Shown piece by piece: positions 5,360 to 6,735 of a stretch of DNA of 6,735 nucleotides. Numbering within the stretch: the stretch's first letter is position 1; every line of letters begins with the position of its first letter. Source of the DNA: CAZDFU01 sp964504985. GTDB lineage: Bacteria; Patescibacteriota; Microgenomatia; Daviesbacterales; UBA10151. Location: the NCBI GenBank assembly GCA_964504985.1, contig CAZDFU010000034.1, forward strand, positions 1 through 6,735, given 5' to 3'. The notes under the pieces were generated by a model. It saw only the letters and a list, made by a program, of their open reading frames with translations, was not told where the DNA came from and did not search any database. The position numbers and the translations under genes were made by a program.

Positions 5360-5391
5360 GCACATGTATTGCACATGTATTGCACATGTTG
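5360..5391. repeat. Three 11-bp direct repeats over the fic promoter
   Basis: GCACATGTATT occurs at 5360-5370 and 5371-5381, followed by a degenerate third copy GCACATGTTG at 5382-5391. Each contains the palindrome ACATGT. The 11-bp period places copies on one face of the helix. The array covers the -35 and the spacer, and an adjacent palindrome TTGTACAA (5389-5396) covers most of the -10, so it looks like an operator. Confidence 0.7.
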
Positions 5392-5397
5392 TACAAT
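5369..5397 (+). promoter_or_regulatory. Promoter of fic, probably leaderless
   Basis: TTGCAC (5369-5374), a 17-nt spacer and TACAAT (5392-5397) predict transcription starting at about 5404, exactly the A of the ATG. There is no ribosome site, which agrees with a leaderless message. Confidence 0.6.
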
Positions 5398-5403
5398 CTA
5401 ACT

Positions 5404-6735
5404 ATGGAAAAATATCATTTAGAAAAACCAGACCTTAGTAAGGTAGATAAAGCTGCTATATTGAGAAAGTATACAGAAAACCCACGTAAGTATGCGCCTT
5501 TTATCTTTAATGTTCTAGAATCCGAGTATCTATATTGGGATAAGATTAAATACAAGCCTGTTCCGGAAGACTTGAGTAGAGAAGAGTTTTGGTATTTGGT
5601 GCAACAAATCAGGAAATTATCTTCAACTGCGACTCCAATAAAGGCTGAAAATGGGGATTATTTTACATGGTTAAGATTGAGGTATACCGATGAGTTCCTA
5701 CATAAGATCGACGTTCAAACGGGTGGGCAGATTTTTGCACCCTATGAAGCAATAAAAGAAGAAAATAGGCAAAAGTTTATCGCAAGGGGAATATTGGAAG
5801 AAGCTATAGCTTCAAGTCAGTTGGAAGGAGCTAATACTACAAGAAAAGTAGCGAAAATGATGATTCTTGAAAATAGGGCCCCAAGAAATACTTCGGAAAA
5901 AATGATTATTAATAACTACAATACAATGAGAACGCTTGAACAAGATTTTAAGGAGAAAGAATTATCAATAGATTTACTATTCGAAATACATGGGATGATC
6001 ACTAAGGATACCGTTTCTCCTAATGAACAAAATAGATTTAGAAAAAATACGGATGATATTGTTGTGAGGAACGATAATTATATTGCACACATCCCGCCTA
6101 AAGAAGAATTCTTAAATGCCGAAATGAAACGTTTGGTTGATTTCGCCAATGATAAAGAAAAAGCTACGTTTATTCATCCTGTGATTAAGGCTATATTTTT
6201 GCATTTTTGGATCGGTTACCTACATCCATTTACTGATGGAAACGGAAGAATGGCCAGAGCATTATTCTATTGGTATTTGCTGAAAAAGGGTTATTGGACG
6301 TTTATGTATCTCCCGATCTCGTCAATAATTAAAAATTCTCCTGCCCAATATGTAATTGCATATATTTATTCAGAACAAGATGATTTGGACTTTACCTATT
6401 TTTATGATTATCACATTAGAAAAATTATGCAATCTCTGGAAGAATTTAAGAGCTATATTGATAAAGTAAATATTGAGAATAGACAGATAGACTTAACTTT
6501 GGGAAAAGAAACTATCTTGAATGATAGACAAAAACAGTTAATACACTATTTACTATCAGAGATTGAAGGAGGGTATGTAACAGTATCTTCCCATATGACG
6601 TTAAATAACATAGCAAGGAGAACATCTTTTTCAGACTTAAAACAGCTGGAGAGAAAAAAACTTTTAGTAAGCAAAAAAGAGGGAAAATTTACCAAATATT
6701 ACATTTCTGAAAAACTGAAAGAGCTAGCCTCACAA
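5404..6735 (+). CDS. Fic-family AMP-transferase, class II (partial, runs off the right edge)
   Basis: An open frame of 444 codons from ATG 5404 to the last base of the window without a stop, so the true end lies beyond. Fic enzymes transfer AMP from ATP to hydroxyl side chains of target proteins. The core motif HPFTDGNGRMAR (274-285) matches HxFx(D/E)GNGRxxR, with catalytic H274 and D278. The inhibitory helix motif S137-S-Q-L-E141-G142 matches (S/T)xxxE(G/N) and lies N-terminal to the core, as in class II self-inhibited Fic proteins. The flap strand before the core reads NDNYIAHIPP. An N-terminal substrate-type domain covers about 1-125. A C-terminal winged helix-like stretch (about 390-436) suggests DNA binding and perhaps autoregulation at the repeats upstream. 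Target unknown; no separate antitoxin is seen in the window. Its context beside tRNA-Asn suggests accessory DNA, by inference. Confidence 0.92.
   Translation, partial: MEKYHLEKPDLSKVDKAAILRKYTENPRKYAPFIFNVLESEYLYWDKIKYKPVPEDLSREEFWYLVQQIRKLSSTATPIKAENGDYFTWLRLRYTDEFLHKIDVQTGGQIFAPYEAIKEENRQKFIARGILEEAIASSQLEGANTTRKVAKMMILENRAPRNTSEKMIINNYNTMRTLEQDFKEKELSIDLLFEIHGMITKDTVSPNEQNRFRKNTDDIVVRNDNYIAHIPPKEEFLNAEMKRLVDFANDKEKATFIHPVIKAIFLHFWIGYLHPFTDGNGRMARALFYWYLLKKGYWTFMYLPISSIIKNSPAQYVIAYIYSEQDDLDFTYFYDYHIRKIMQSLEEFKSYIDKVNIENRQIDLTLGKETILNDRQKQLIHYLLSEIEGGYVTVSSHMTLNNIARRTSFSDLKQLERKKLLVSKKEGKFTKYYISEKLKELASQ

Noticed and set aside
5360..5391. The repeats as a minimal CRISPR array
   Set aside because: The units are 11 bp and abut without spacers; they are tandem direct repeats in a promoter.
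5178..5396. 72-codon - strand open frame over tRNA-Asn
   Set aside because: It reads through the tRNA in antisense, giving the familiar spurious GFEPRTCRLT-type peptide.

Overview
The window looks like a chromosomal piece of a small-genome, AT-rich bacterium, most likely a Candidate Phyla Radiation lineage (Patescibacteria, perhaps Microgenomates). The hints are a TlyA-like methyltransferase without its S4 domain, a DUF5652-type mini membrane protein, a YggT protein with a short basic/His tail, a compact dnaG-rpoD pair, and a GC-rich palindrome inserted in frame in a gene. The lineage is an inference from family style, not from a search. Genes end with TGA as well as TAA, and glycine uses GGN codons, so the standard bacterial code fits.

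Layout. 7-93: tRNA-Ser(CGA), + strand. 156-1193: a Nudix hydrolase and an S4-less TlyA/FtsJ-type rRNA methyltransferase, 9 nt apart and probably one transcript; a palindromic element at 851-896 encodes about 15 extra residues in the methyltransferase. 1176-1418, - strand: a DUF5652-like two-helix membrane protein with a very good promoter just before its GTG, converging on and overlapping the methyltransferase gene. 1471-1560, - strand: tRNA-Ser(GGA) with encoded CCA. 1604-1684, - strand: a 26-residue single-helix membrane protein gene with a strong ribosome binding site, shorter than usual gene-calling cut-offs. 1761-1869: a + strand promoter and a leader that folds into one long hairpin ahead of dnaG. 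1870-4743: dnaG (primase) and rpoD (primary sigma factor), 9 nt apart, a reduced form of the classical macromolecular synthesis operon without rpsU. 4731-5093, - strand: YggT-family membrane protein, overlapping the rpoD 3' end. 5234-5308: tRNA-Asn(GTT). 5404 to the window end: a Fic-family AMP-transferase (class II, self-inhibited), open at the right edge, with a promoter built into three 11-bp direct repeats and a predicted transcription start on the A of its ATG.

Functionally this is mostly housekeeping: translation (three tRNAs, an rRNA methyltransferase), replication priming and transcription initiation, nucleotide clean-up, and small membrane proteins. The Fic gene beside tRNA-Asn is the only accessory-looking part. 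There is no stretch over 300 bases without a gene. I see no CRISPR array, insertion sequence or rRNA. The points most worth a second look are the palindromic insertion, the dnaG leader hairpin, the 26-residue protein, and the repeat-embedded, apparently leaderless fic promoter.
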